Positions 42,575 through 55,814 of a DNA stretch of 64,000 nucleotides are shown here, piece after piece. Position 1 is the first letter of the stretch, and the number at the start of each line of letters is the position of its first letter. A model generated the notes under the pieces. It did no database searches. It saw only the letters and a list, made by a program, of their open reading frames with translations, and was not told where the DNA came from. Made by a program: the position numbers and the translations under genes. The stretch covers positions 806,001 through 870,000 of the forward strand of contig OZ251224.1 of the NCBI GenBank assembly GCA_965240325.2. Direction: 5' to 3'. Origin of the DNA: Rebecca billardiae RCC1528 (taxonomy: Eukaryota; Haptophyta).

Positions 42575-43121
42575 GGCGGGCCGTAGGTCCGCCCCTTGTT
42601 GGCGGGCCGTAGGTCCGCCCCTTGTAGTGCCCGGGGAAAAAAGATCATCAGAAAAAAGGTAAAATAATGGCGGGCCGTTAAAGAAAATCGCCTCGCAAAG
42701 AAATAACGAAAATCGCTTCCTCACTACCGGGCCGCCCTCGGCGCCTCGCAGCTCCCACTGGGGACGCTCGGCCGAAAAAGGGTTCCTGGATGGCGCGGAG
42801 CGCGTGCGCCAAATCCAACGCCGGCGCGGACATCGTGAGAGGACTCCCGAGGGGTTTTTTCGCCTGATTCGCGATTTCTGCCCTCGTCGTCTCGCGTGCA
42901 GGTCGAACGGGGGCCAAAGTCGACGCGTTTGGAGGTACGCTCGGCGCGTCGACACGATCGTGCGACCTGGGGCGGTCCTCGCCCGACTTGCACGTCGAGC
43001 GCTCGCACGGGCCATAGCATCAAGCGCTGCGCTCGACAACCACCTCGCGCGATCCACCGCCGCGCGTCGAGCTCGGTGCGGAAAGGCCCTCATCACGAGG
43101 TGTCTCGCGGGCGGGAAGCGC
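42575..43121 (+). repeat. Dispersed repeat R, copy b of unit 1
   Basis: Second R copy of the unit, with a doubled GGCGGGCCGTAGGTCCGCCC head. Its last base abuts the start of array unit 2, so the array junction lies at the end of an R element. Confidence 0.88.
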
Positions 43122-43232
43122 CTCGTGCGCTCGGCGTCCGACCTCGCGCAACGCATGTCGGGCGGCGCAAACGACGACGAGGCCTCAGGCGATGGCGGTG
43201 ACATCATGGTGCGCTTCCCCGCGCTCGTCTGA
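43122..43232 (+). pseudogene. Truncated 3' fragment of the 33570-34551 gene, unit 2
   Basis: Carries only the LVRSASDLAQRMSGG ... MVRFPALV end and its TGA. The upstream part is replaced by repeat R. A single change (Asn to Asp in GGANNDE) separates it from copy 1. Confidence 0.85.
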
Positions 43233-43585
43233 CCACATCGTGGCGACGCGCAGGCGACCTACGGCGTGCGGCTGCGCACGCACCGTCACACAATCCTGAT
43301 CATCGTCACGTCGTCGAGCGCCGCCATCTGCGCATCTCCACGGCCGACCATTCGCTGGAAGCCTGGCAGGCTGGCACCAAGATCTATTCTTAGATCTGGT
43401 CCATCCTCCGGATGAAGATCGACCGACCAGGCGACCACTCCGACTCTGAACTCCGGCCTGGCAAGAAAAGTTCCACCTTCAATCTCGCGGACTTGTCGGA
43501 TCAAACGGACGTTCCCGACGCAAGCTGACGCAACGCAATCGCGCCAGCCGCCAACGGAACGACGATCGGCACGCCAACTCGCAGC

Positions 43586-46500
43586 ATGCTCTCGCTCCTC
43601 CTCGCGCTCGCCGTCGCGGCGGGCAAGGACAACCTCAACGGCCAGGCCGAGGTGACCGAGTACATCGTGAGCTTTGGCAAGGGCAAGCCCGGCGGCGGCT
43701 CGTCGACGGCCGTCGCCACCGCTCTGAGCGCGCTGCCCGCCGGCTCTGCGAGCGTCAAGCACGAGTTCTCGAACGTGATCGAGGGCTTCAGCGGCACGCT
43801 CACCAAGGAGGCCAAGGCGATGCTCGAGAAGATGGGCGCGACGATCGAGGAGGACCTGCCCGTGTACGCCCTCGCCAACGACGACCAGGACGAGCGGCAG
43901 CAGGGCAAGGGCAAGTACAGCGTCGGCATCCTCGAGGCGCTGCCGTGGGGCCTCGACCGCATCGACCAGACCAACCTGCCGCTCGACGGCTCGTTCGAGA
44001 CGCCCGGCCTGGGCGAGGACGCGCACGTCTTTGTGGTGGATACGGGTATCAACCTGGGCCACAACGAGTGGACTGGTCGCATCGGCGACGGCTACGACTT
44101 CATCGACAACGACGACGACCCGACGGACTGCGGCGGTGGGTTGCGCTCGAGCTGCACGCGCATGCACGCTCGCGCCCGCACCGCGGCGGCACGCACTGAC
44201 CATCCCCGCCTCCCGCGTGCCCTACCCGCGCGCGAACGCAGGCCACGGCACGCACTGCGCGGGCACCGTGCTCGGCACGCACTACGGTGTGGCGAAGGGC
44301 GCGACGCTGCACGGCGTGCGCGTGCTCGGCTGCTCCGGCTCCGGCTCGACCTCGGGAATCATCGCCGCGCTCGAGTGGGTGGCGGAGCGCGAGGAGTCCA
44401 TCAAGATCGTGTCGATGTCGCTCGGCGGCGGCTTCTCCAGCACCTTCAACGACGCCGTCAACAACCTCGTCAACGCGGGCGTGACCACCGTCGTCGCGGC
44501 GGGCAACGACAACGACGACGCATGCACCACGAGCCCGGCGTCCGCGCCGCTGGCGATCACCGTCGGCTCGACGACGAGCAGCGACGCGCGCTCCGGCTTC
44601 TCGAACTACGGCAGCTGCGTGGACATCTACGCGCCAGGCAGCAGCATCCTCAGCGCGTGGATCGGCGGCCCCGACGCGACCAACACCATCTCGGGCACCT
44701 CTATGGCTTGTCCGCACGTGGCCGGCGTCGTCGCGCAGTGGGCGAGTGCGCTCGGGGCCTCCGCGACGCCGGCGCAGCTGCTCAGCTTCATCCTCGCCGA
44801 AGCCGTTCCCGACATCGTCACGGGGGTGCCCGCGCCGGAGGAGCCAAAGCTGCTCCAGGCGTACACGATGGCGCCGCCAAGCCCGCCGCCCGCGCCGCCT
44901 TCGCCGCCGCCCTCGCCACCGCCGCCCTCGCTGCCACCCTCGCCGCCCTCGCCTCCGAGCCCCCCACCGCTGCCGCCCTCGCCGCCGAGCCCGCCGCCGA
45001 GCCCGGCGTGCATCAGCGGCCACATCCGCTGCGGCACGCCGCGTACTGGCACGACGGCCGGCGCTCCAAACAACTGGGGCAACCCGTCGGGCGAGGTCTT
45101 CTTCGGGATCGACGGCTGGGGCTCGGCGCTGCGCCTCGACACGTGCGGCTCGAGCTACGACACGTACCTGCGCGTGTACGACAAGTGCCCCGACGAGGGC
45201 GGCGTGCAGCTCGCGGCGAACGACGACGGCAGCTGCGGGTTCGCCTCGCTCATCACGCTCGACGTGCCGCTCGACAGCGGGTACGTGGTGATGGTCGAGG
45301 GCTACTCGAGCAGCGAGGGCGCGTACACGCTCGCGATGACGGGCTGCGACAACCCGAGCCTGCCGCTGCCGCCGTCTCTGCCGCCGAACCCGCCGACGTC
45401 GCTTACGTCGCCGCCGGCCCCTCCGCCAAGCCCGCCGCCACCGTCGCCGCCCTCGCCACCGCCTGCTCCGCCGCGCCCGCCGTGCACCGTCGGCACGATC
45501 ACGTGCGCAGCTCCCGCCACCGGCTCGACCGCCGGCGCGCCGAACAACTGGGGCAACCCGTCGGGCGAGCACCTGTACGCGATCAGCGGGCACGGCACGC
45601 TGCGCCTCGACACGTGCGGCTCGAGCTACGACACGTACCTGCGCGTGTACGACAAGTGCCCCGACGAGGGCGGCGTGCAGCTCGCGGCGAACGACGACGG
45701 CAGCTGCGGTCTCGCCTCGCTCATCACGCTCGACGTGCCGCTCGACAGCGGGTACGTGGTGATGGTCGAGGGCTACTCGAGCAGCGAGGGCGCGTACACG
45801 CTTGCGATGACGGGCTGCGAGGTGCCGAGCCCGTCGCCCTCGCCGGGCCCCCTGCCGACACCCCCGCCGACACCCCCGCCGAGCCCCTCGCCGACGCCCT
45901 CGCCGATGCCCTCGCCCAGCCCCCCGCCCAGCCCGCCACCGCCCTCCTCGCCTCCGCCACTTTCGCCCTCGCCGCCCCCCTCACCACCGCCGCCGCCGCC
46001 CGAGCCGTGCGCCGTTGGCCGGCTCGCGTGCGCCACGCCCGCCATCGGCTCCACAATCGGCCTGCCCAGTGTCTGGGGCGCGCCGAGCGGCGACGCGCTG
46101 TACCGGCTGTCGTTCGGCGAGGCCGGCGGCACGGCGAGGCTCACGGCCTGTGGCAGCGACTTTGACACGGTCCTGCGCGTGCTCGACGGCTGCCCGGGCG
46201 CGCCTCACGGCGCCACGGAGCTCGCGGTCAACGACGACAGCGGCGAGTGCGGCGACGCTTCCGCGCTCACGGTCGACGTGCCGCCCGGCGGCTCTGTGAT
46301 TGTGCTGGTGGAGGGCTTCGTGACGAAGGAGGGGCAGTACAAGCTGACGGTGGAGGGCTGCCCCGATGAGGACGAGGGCAGGATCGCGCCGCCCTCGCCG
46401 CCGCCCTCGCCCTCGCCACCGCCCGCGCCGTGTGTCCCTGCGGGCGCGCTGCCGCTCAGCTGCGGCACGACTGTGCGCGGCGACACACGCGACGGCTCTG

Positions 46501-47858
46501 GGGACGCCAACTTTGGCAACCCGGCGCGCGAGCACTACTACACGATCAGCGCGCCCACCGCGACGACCGTCACCCTCGACACGTGCGGCTCCGAGTACGA
46601 CACCTTCCTCCGCGTGTACGACGGCTGCCCGCGCGACGCGGACGCGCAGATCGGCAGCGACGACGACAGCGGCTGCGGCGTGATGGCGCGGCTCTCGCTC
46701 GAGCTCGAGGGCGGCGTGGAGTACCTGGTGCTGCTCGAGGGCTTCGGGGCGAACCAGGGGCCGTACTCGCTCGAGATGAGCTGCGACGGCGGCGGCGAGT
46801 CATCCGTGCCCGACGATAACGGCGGCGGCGACGAGCTGCCGGGTGTCGAGCCCCCCACCGACGCGGCGCGCATCCACTGCTCACTCGGGCTCGAGGCTGA
46901 CCTCGCAGACTGGGCTGACGGCGCGGCGGGTGCAGCAGACAAGCGCGCGGCGCTCGGCGCTTCGATCGCGCAGGTGGCCGAGGTCCCGACGTCGGACGTC
47001 CTCATCACGAGCGTGGTCGGCGGGAGCGTCACTGTCCACTTCGAGGTGGTGCGCGCGGACGAGGACGAGCAGATCGACAAGGTGATCGAGAACTTGGAGA
47101 CACGCGCCGCCCAGCTCGCGGCGAGCGTCGAGGCGAGCACGGGCTCAAGCGTGACCTCCGGCGTGGTCGTGCAGGAGGTGGTCCACCCGCTCCAGCCGAC
47201 GCCGACGCCGACGCCGGCCAGCGGTGACGAGGCGGTGGGCGTTGTTGTCGACGGTGTCAAGGCGAATGACGACGGGGCCGGTGCGGACGGCGGCGACGAC
47301 GACGACGACGACGACAACGACGACGACGACCTGGGTTCGCAGGCGCGCGTCGGCGGCGCGGCCGGAGCCGCCGACACGGCGACGGGCGGCGGCGTCGGCG
47401 GCTCGTCGCTCAGCCTCGCCGCGCTCATCGGCATTGTCACCGGCGCCGTCGGCGCGCTAGTGGTCGCGCTGTGCGCGTACGCCGGCTGGAAGCGCTGGAA
47501 GTACGACTCGAAGCTGACCCACTCCGCCCGCGCCGTGTCCTACCAGGCCGCCGGAGACCAGGCGCTGCCGACGGCGGACGAGTCGGCTCCGAGCGCGGCG
47601 AGGCCTGCCGCTGAGTTCCAAGAGTTCCATGCCGTCGCGCTCAACGCAGCGCCCCAGCCGTCGACGAGCGCCGCGGGGCGGTGGACGACGGTCGTGGCTA
47701 CTGCTTCGTCCTGGTTCTCCCCAAGCTCGAGCCAGACGGCAGCACCGGCACGCGAGAGCGTGGCGGACGTCGACGAGCTTGGCCCTCCGCGTCGTGCGTC
47801 GCGCACGATGGCGGCGCGCCCGCCGGCCCCTGGCGCCGGCTCGGCAAACATGGCCTAA
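43586..47858 (+). CDS. Membrane-anchored subtilisin-like serine protease, copy 2
   Basis: Exons 43586-44135 and 44242-47858; same intron and same 1388-residue layout as copy 1, with catalytic Asp152, His188, Asn272 and Ser337 intact. Shares Glu25 and PDEGG with copy 3 against copy 1. Private changes: GRLACATP for GRLTCATP at the start of the third PPC domain, and AAGRWTT for AAGLWTT in the cytoplasmic tail. The leader has small indels relative to copy 1 but the ATG context is identical. Its 3' flank is cut ~490 bp after the stop by the 4.9-kb insertion, so transcript 3' processing may differ from the other copies. Confidence 0.93.
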
Positions 47859-48425
47859 GGCGAGCATGCCCACGACTGCTGCACCTGCATGGTGCCACCG
47901 ATCGGCACGCTGCTGCGCCGCTCGACCGCGCGCATGCGACGCGCTGCTTTGGGGCCTTTGTTTGACGACGTCGTCCTCGTGACGACGGCGTCCTCCTCGT
48001 CTCACAACGACGACAACTTTATGTCGTCGCGTCAACTTCGCGGCAGCATCGCGGTCCCGGATGCGTTGGGGCTTGGGCGTATCCCGCCTGTCGCCAACCG
48101 GTACGGCACGCACCCACTTCGTCTACTGTCGTGTGCGCCTCGTTATTATATACTGAGCTATAGTCAATGCTGATCGGTCGTCGTGCAGCACGTAGCCACG
48201 GTCTCTGCTACTGCCAATCTGACGATTAGTAGCGGCGGTGACGGGTGAGGTCTGGTGAGTGGTGACGGCGTCGCCGTCGGCAGTAGGCGTAGCCTATACG
48301 AACTGCATTAGCTCGGCATAGTAGTTATAGCTATATAGCTAGCTACCATTCAGGCGGGCATTGCCGGGTTGCACCCGGCAATGCTGCATTCACCCCGGTC
48401 CTACCGGAATGCAGGGCTCGCCCCG

Positions 48426-50481
48426 CTGGCCTACAGCTCTGTGACCAGTCAGCGCCGCGCGCCACATAACAGGCCACCACGACTTCATCAATACTGCTGC
48501 ACGCATGATGGTACCAGTAGTGACAGAGTACTGGCGGTACCGTGCTGCGCGCATGGTATGGTACTGCTGCGTGCATGATGGTATGGTACTGCTGCGCGCA
48601 TGGTATGGTACTGCTGTGCGCATGGTAGTATGGTACTCTGCTGCACGCATGATCAGGTATGTACTGCTGCTGCGCGCATGGTATGGTACTGCCGCGTGCA
48701 TGGTATGGTACTGCTGCACGCATGATGGTATGGTACTGGCGGTACTGCTGCGCGCATGGTATGGCACTGCTGTGCGCATGGTATGGCGGTACTGCTGCGT
48801 GCATGGTATGCCGTACTGCAGTGCACGCAAGAAACAAGCGCGCAGGTGGTGGGAGAAGCAAGCAGAAGCAAGCGCGCAGGTGGTGGGAGTGCTCGCAGGT
48901 GGTGGGAGAAGCAAGAAGCAGCAGCTCGAAGCAGCAGGCACTCCGATGCGGCACCTCCCGAAGCTGCTGCATCCTTCTGACCGCCCGCGGTTTGCGGACG
49001 AAGCGTCCGCGACTGCGAGCCGCACGCGCACGCGGTGCGCGCAGCGGTCATGGCGCTGGGTCCGGCGAGCAGCCGGGGTGAGGTTCAGGTACGAGGGGCA
49101 CACACTATTCCGCATGCGCCTTGGCACCGACCACGCGCCGCATCCACTGGGAGATCTGCGGCCGCAAGAAGCGCGCGCCTTGGCGAGGGCGAAGCATCGT
49201 AGACCCGCCTGCGCGCAGTGCTTCCGCACCGCCGGCCGGGGCGGTCCGGCACTTTAACTTTGCTTGGTGTTTGTCCGGCTTCCTCAGCATCATGACATCA
49301 TCACAGTCCTCACTCCTTCACCGATCACTGTGCACCGATCTCTTGAAGGGAGCGAGCAACGGAGGACGAAGCTGAAGCACCTAGTCATGGGTCCTTGCTC
49401 TCTTGCCGAACCGTGAGGAACCGGAAGCAACCGAGAGGAAGCTGAAAGCAGTGTAAAGCACCTTCACTGGTCCTTGCTCTCTCCAGCTTCTGTTGACCGG
49501 TTTCCAAGCAACCGGGAGGAACCGAAGCATACGGGGAGGCCAAGGGTGGTCAGGGTCGCCGACTCCAGCGGAGTCCGGCGCCGGAACTTCAGCACCGATT
49601 TTTTGCGGCGGCGCGGCGTGCGGGGCCGCTGCCGCTGTGGCGGGCCGCTCGGGGCGTGCACGGCGTGGGCTCGTGCGGCCGCTGCCGCGCACGCCGAGCG
49701 ATCCGGCGCGGGCTCGCGGCTTGTCGATGGCCTCGCGCGCCGCAGCGCGGCGCGCGCCTTGCCTAGCTTCGCCTGTCTCGCGCCTTGGCCGCCGTGCACG
49801 CGTGCGCCGCCAAACCGCAAGCTCGGCATAGCTCTCAGCCGAGCGTGCACGTGCCTTGCGCGACGCGACGCGGGCATTGCCAGCGGGCGATGTAGCCGTA
49901 GTGCGAGCCGACCACGCGCCGCATCCACTGGGAGATCCGCGGCCGCAAGGAGCGCGCGCCTTTGGCGAGGGCGCCCGCGATCCCGCATCCCGGCCCGGGG
50001 CGGTCCGGCACTGCTTGTTTGGTGTTGTCCGGCTTCCTCAGCTCATTCATCACTCCAGCTCATCATCACTGCGCACCGATCTCATGAAGGGAGCGAGCAA
50101 CCGGAGGAGGCTGAAGCACCTTCGTGGCAAGGCGGTCCTTGCTCTCTTGCCGAACCGTGAGGAACCGGAAGCAACCGAGAGGAAGCTGAAAGCAGTGTGA
50201 AGCACCTTCACTGGTCCTTGCTCTCTCCAGCTTCATGTTGACCGGTTTCCAAGCTAAACCGGGAGGAACCGGTTGGAAGCATACGGGGAGGCTCGCTTAT
50301 TAGTCGCTTTCGCCTTTCATGATTCATCGGCTTCCGTGTGTTCATCATCACCAGCTGTTCATCATCGGTTCAGAACTTGATCAGTTGGTGCCCAGTACAT
50401 GTAAGCGGTACTGCCATGATTCATCATCGGCTTCCGTGTGTCATCAGCAAGCTGTTCATCCAAAGATGGTCCTTTTGGTTC
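48426..50481 (+). repeat. Internal block E1 of the insertion
   Basis: Begins CTGGCCTACAGCTCTGTGAC and ends ATGGTCCTTTTGGTTC. It contains a degenerate ~22-bp minisatellite (48531-48835; unit close to GTACTGCTGCGCGCATGGTA) and two nested copies of a ~400-bp sub-repeat (about 49121-49545 and 49904-50295) with GACCACGCGCCGCATCCACT and GAACCGTGAGGAACCGGAAG. Confidence 0.85.
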
Positions 50482-50487
50482 GCCCTG

Positions 50488-52898
50488 CTGGCCTACAGCT
50501 CTGTGACCAGTCAGCGCCGCGCGCCACATAACAGGCTGTAAACAGGCCACCACGACTTCATCAATACTGCTGCACGCATGATGGTACCAGTAGTGACAGA
50601 GTACTGGCGGTACCGTGCTGCGCGCATGGTATGGTACTGCTGGGCTCGTGGTATGGCACTCACATGGTCGCATGGTATGGTACTGAGTGCACGCATTCAT
50701 GATTGGTACTGTAACTGGTACTGCTGCGCGCATGGTAGTATGCGGTACTGCTGAGCGCATGGTATGGTACTGCTGCATGCATGTAGTACGCATGATGGCC
50801 GTAATGGTATGGTACTGCTGCTCGCATGGTATGCAGTACTGCTGCGCGCATGGTATGGTGGGTACTGCTGCGCGCACTGTAGCTAGTGAGTAGTGTGGAG
50901 TACTGATGCGTGACGCATGGTATGGTACTGCATGGTCTATGTTATGGCCTACTGCTGCGCGCATGGTATGGTACTGCTGCGTGCATGATGGTATGGTACT
51001 GCTGCGCGCATGGTATGGTACTGCTGTGCGCATGGTAGTATGGTACTCTGCTGCACGCATGATCAGGTATGTACTGCTGCTGCGCGCATGGTATGGTACT
51101 GCCGCGTGCATGGTATGGTACTGCTGCACGCATGATGGTATGGTACTGGCGGTACTGCTGCGCGCATGGTATGGCACTGCTGTGCGCATGGTATGGCGGT
51201 ACTGCTGCGTGCATGGTATGCCGTACTGCAGTGCACGCAAGAAACAAGCGCGCAGGTGGTGGGAGAAGCAAGCAGAAGCAAGCGCGCAGGTGGTGGGAGT
51301 GCTCGCAGGTGGTGGGAGAAGCAAGAAGCAGCAGCTCGAAGCAGCAGGCACTCCGATGCGGCACCTCCCGAAGCTGCTGCATCCTTCTGACCGCCCGCGG
51401 TTTGCGGACGAAGCGTCCGCGACTGCGAGCCGCACGCGCACGCGGTGCGCGCAGCGGTCATGGCGCTGGGTCCGGCGAGCAGCCGGGGTGAGGTTCAGGT
51501 ACGAGGGGCACACACTATTCCGCATGCGCCTTGGCACCGACCACGCGCCGCATCCACTGGGAGATCTGCGGCCGCAAGAAGCGCGCGCCTTGGCGAGGGC
51601 GAAGCATCGTAGACCCGCCTGCGCGCAGTGCTTCCGCACCGCCGGCGGGGCGGTCCGGCACTTTAACTTTGCTTGGTGTTTGTCCGGCTTCCTCAGCATC
51701 ATGACATCATCACAGTCCTCACTCCTTCACCGATCACTGTGCACCGATCTCTTGAAGCCTGAAGGGAGCGAGCAACGGAGGACGAAGCTGAAGCACCTAG
51801 TCATGGGTCCTTGCTCTCTTGCCGAACCGTGAGGAACCGGAAGCAACCGAGAGGAAGCTGAAAGCAGTGTAAAGCACCTTCACTGGTCCTTGCTCTCTCC
51901 AGCTTCATGTTGACCGGTTTCCAAGCAACCGGGAGGAACCGAAGCATACGGGGAGGCCAAGGGTGGTCAGGGTCGCCGACTCCAGCGGAGTCCGGCGCCG
52001 GAACTTCAGCACCGATTTTTTGCGGCGGCGCGGCGTGCGGGGCCGCTGCCGCTGTGGCGGGCCGCTCGGGGCGTGCACGGCGTGGGCTCGTGCGGCCGCT
52101 GCCGCGCACGCCGAGCGATCCGGCGCGGGCTCGCGGCTTGTCGATGGCCTCGCGCGCCGCAGCGCGGCGCGCGCCTTGCCTAGCTTCGCCTGTCTCGCGC
52201 CTTGGCCGCCGTGCACGCGTGCGCCGCCAAACCGCAAGCTCGGCATAGCTCTCAGCCGAGCGTGCACGTGCCTTGCGCGACGCGACGCGGGCATTGCCAG
52301 CGGGCGATGTAGCCGTAGTGCGAGCCGACCACGCGCCGCATCCACTGGGAGATCCGCGGCCGCAAGGAGCGCGCGCCTTTGGCGAGGGCGCCCGCGATCC
52401 CGCATCCCGGCCCGGGGCGGTCCGGCACTGCTTGTTTGGTGTTGTCCGGCTTCCTCAGCTCATTCATCACTCCAGCTCATCATCACTGCGCACCGATCTC
52501 ATGAAGGGAGCGAGCAACCGGAGGAGGCTGAAGCACCTTCGTGGCAAGGCGGTCCTTGCTCTCTTGCCGAACCGTGAGGAACCGGAAGCAACCGAGAGGA
52601 AGCTGAAAGCAGTGTGAAGCACCTTCACTGGTCCTTGCTCTCTCCAGCTTCATGTTGACCGGTTTCCAAGCTAAACCGGGAGGAACCGGTTGGAAGCATA
52701 CGGGGAGGCTCGCTTATTAGTCGCTTTCGCCTTTCATGATTCATCGGCTTCCGTGTGTTCATCATCACCAGCTGTTCATCATCGGTTCAGAACTTGATCA
52801 GTTGGTGCCCAGTACATGTAAGCGGTACTGCCATGATTCATCATCGGCTTCCGTGTGTCATCAGCAAGCTGTTCATCCAAAGATGGTCCTTTTGGTTC
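50488..52898 (+). repeat. Internal block E2 of the insertion
   Basis: Direct tandem copy of E1, ~350 bp longer because its minisatellite is expanded (about 50608-51235). Beyond the minisatellite the two blocks are almost identical. A further partial repeat of the ATCATCGGTTCAGAACTTGA segment follows at 52899. Confidence 0.85.
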
Positions 52899-53265
52899 AT
52901 CATCGGTTCAGAACTTGATCAGTTTGTGCCCAGTACACATGTAAGCGGTACCGCACCAAGGCAGCCCCTGACCGTACAGTAGCTACTCCATCCCTTGAAT
53001 CATCATCATCATCACATTTCTTGCTGTTACCGCGGACGTAGCTGGGGGAGTCGACTGCTGACAGATTGCACGAAAAAACCGTTGGCCCCAATTGGGATCT
53101 GACTAAACTGTATTCCTCGGGATACCTATTGGAAGGCCATCAACTTTGTAAGAATCACCGGACTTCGCGTGTCCTACCGGAAAACTCGCTCCGCTCGCAT
53201 GCTTGTTCTTACAGAACAACCAATGCGAGCGGGGCTCGCGATTATATAGCTTATAAATGTGTGTG

Positions 53266-53375
<110 letters not shown>

Positions 53376-54069
53376 TAGCCGTCCTCGGAGCGCCTGCGCC
53401 ATCCAGATGCAGTGAGGAGGCGAGGCACACGCCGGGCAGGGCGGAGCCACGCGGCGAGAGACCAGACTCTATACATTGTATGGGATTTTTGTTCCTCGAA
53501 ACAAAGTGCGAGCGGCAGCCAGCGCTCGGGCCGAGCGCGCGGCAGGACTGGCCGCTCAACGCCGACAGACGCGCGGTGTGAGATGGAGCAGCTTGGACGA
53601 CGCAGCTCGAGAGCCGCCAAGCCGCACGACAGCGAGGCACGAAGGACATCGCGCGCAGGGCGCCTCGAAGCTGCGGGCCGCCGGAAACAGCTGCAGCCAT
53701 CAGGACAGTGGGCGCTTCCGACGGGTGCTCGCTGCGAGTGAGCGGGAGGCATGCAGGCGACGGTAACGGTTGGCTCGGCGCCTGATGAAAACCCATTCAC
53801 GAATTGGCCGTCCTGACCGCCATGCCAACCATGCCTAGTTAGCCTATGGCCCAGGAGCAGCGCAGTGAGTAGGTCGTTCTAGGCCGCCGTGCGTGCACAC
53901 AGAGCACGGGCTCGAAAGTCCCTTGTGGCACGAGAAGAGGGTAGTGGCCAAGATGGCAGCCGGACTTGAGCTCGGCCGCCTGGCTCAGGGTGAATGGCAG
54001 GCAGGTGTTGATACGGCGCATTGCGCTCCCACCGTCCTCTTAGACAATCAGTTATTGTGCCAATAACCC

Positions 54070-54072
<3 letters not shown>

Positions 54073-54154
<82 letters not shown>

Positions 54155-54170
54155 ATATATATGTATATGA
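54073..54170. repeat. (AT)n compound microsatellite, unit 2
   Basis: Mostly pure AT with only two ATATAC interruptions, unlike unit 1. Confidence 0.95.
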
Positions 54171-54484
54171 TGCGCATGATGCGCATTGATTAATGCATAG
54201 CTAATAGATGCTGTACATGCATGACTGCTGACGATCATCGTCGTCTCGACGACGTCGATCGATCTGCTTCGAAAAATAAATAATCGAAAATGCTCGCGGC
54301 AAGGGCGTTCCCGGGATCCTGCCACACGCTCCCGGGAAAGCAATGCCCCCCCCTGGGGGGGGCATTGCTACCGGACTGGCGCGGGCCGTAATCTTAAAAT
54401 GTACCTGCTTGAAATAGAGGAAGCCTATTTCAATGGGAACGCGGTTCGATTTGGCGCATGACCAATGCGGGGAACGCCCCTGAT

Positions 54485-54959
54485 GGCGGGCCGTAGGTCC
54501 GCCCCTCGGTAGTGCCCGGGGAAAAGATCAGAAAAAGAAAAGAATAAATAAAATCGCCTCGCAAAGAAAAGAAAATCGTCTTGCTCACTACCGGGCGCCC
54601 TGTAGCTCCCACTGGGGACGCTCGGCCGAAAAAGGGGTCGGCCATGGCGCGGAGCGCATGGGCGGCGCGCGCCAAATCCAACATCGTGAGAGGACTCCCG
54701 AGGGGGTTTTCGCCCGATTCGCGATTGCTGCCCTCGTCGTCTCGCGTGCAGGTCGAACGAGGGCCAAAGTCGACGCGTTTGGAGGTACGCTCGGCGCGTC
54801 GACACGATCGTGCGACCTGGGGCGGTCCTCGCCCGACTTGCACGTCGAGCGCTCGCACCAGCCATATCATCAAGCGCTGCGCACGATGGCCGCCTCGCGC
54901 GATGCACCGCCGCGCGTCGGGCTCGGTGCGGAAAGGCCCTCATCAGGGCGGGAAGCGCC
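54485..54959 (+). repeat. Dispersed repeat R, copy a of unit 2
   Basis: Near-identical to 40909-41383. Confidence 0.88.
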
Positions 54960-55135
54960 ATCGCGCGCGAGGCAAGATTTGGCGCGGCCTTCTGAACACG
55001 ATCGCCGGAAATCCGCGCGCACCGGACTCAGTCCTCGCTCGCGGTCCGGTCCCTCAGCCGACAAGCCCACGTCCGGCCTGCATGGCGTCGACGGTGACCA
55101 ATGCGACGGAAGCGCAACGCCAACGGCGTACGACG

Positions 55136-55814
55136 CGCAGCGGACGCACCTCCCGGGTCTGTCGCCGTGGCAGCAACCGTGTCTTCGCGAGTTGGCGACC
55201 CTCGTCGCAGCGCGACACAGACAAGCCCGTGATGATGCCATCCGCAGAGAGATGAAACGTCGAGCATGCAAAATCGCCGCGCCATCCTCGTCCATGGCGC
55301 AGGCGCTGCGGGACGAGGCGGAAGTCGTCACGCCGGTGACGGATGCGCTGCGATTCGTGTGCCCGCGTGAGCAGCGCTTGCCCACTCTCGATCGCGAGTG
55401 GCACACGCTGTCGCTGTGCGCGCGCGCGCGCACAACCAACAGCTCCTCGTGCCGCCGAGCACGCGAGCGCCAGACCTGTCGAAGAGGCGAAGAGCGACGA
55501 CCGCGTGAACGTCAACGCGCTCGTGCTCAGCGTGGCGGCCGTGTACGACGTCAACGCGACCTGCGCCGAGCCCATCATGCCTGGAGCGGACATCGGCAAG
55601 CATCCTCGCGACGACCGCTCTCGGCTGGCGGCAGGAGGACATGCACATGATCTACTCTGGCGGCTTCGTCGGCGGCGAGGCGCTCGATTACGCCATCGCG
55701 GTCGACATGCGGCACATACAGCGCCTACCCGCGCTCGCGCGGAGCAACGGGCTACCCGCTCCGCCCCGCGTGCTGCACATTCCCTCGTGGGTGTGGGCCT
55801 CGCTGATGGAGTGA
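55136..55814 (+). pseudogene. Frame-broken ORF in spacer C, unit 2
   Basis: Same three-frame pattern as 41560-42238. The same breaks are present, so they predate the duplication of the unit. Confidence 0.35.

Larger units (their letters stand above)
48346..53240. mobile_element. 4.9-kb insertion of nested repeats in unit 2
   Basis: Found by comparison with units 1 and 3, which read straight through AGCTA-TTATATAGCTT. Here ~4895 bp lie between AGCTA and TTATATAGCTT; only one A is ambiguous, so there is no target-site duplication. Left end: hairpin CATTGCCGGG/CCCGGCAATG (from 48359) and a second partly palindromic TCCTACCGGAATGC. Right end: TCCTACCGGAA, then CCGCTCGCAT...ATGCGAGCGG around TTGTTCT...AGAACAA. 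The interior is two copies of a 2.1-2.4 kb block. No transposase, reverse transcriptase or helicase frame is visible, so it is non-autonomous or a relic, or a satellite-like insertion. Confidence 0.75.

Noticed and set aside
48505-49257. Open frame through the minisatellite with repeated VWYCC-like peptides
   Set aside because: The frame exists because the ~22-bp unit lacks stops; the peptide is unlike any globular or structural protein, and the same frame is broken differently in block E2.
48531-51235. Minisatellite in the insertion as a CRISPR array
   Set aside because: Units are contiguous and degenerate, without spacers.
48346-53240. Calling the insertion a canonical Helitron
   Set aside because: It lacks 5' TC, 3' CTRR and any Rep/helicase frame in either orientation.
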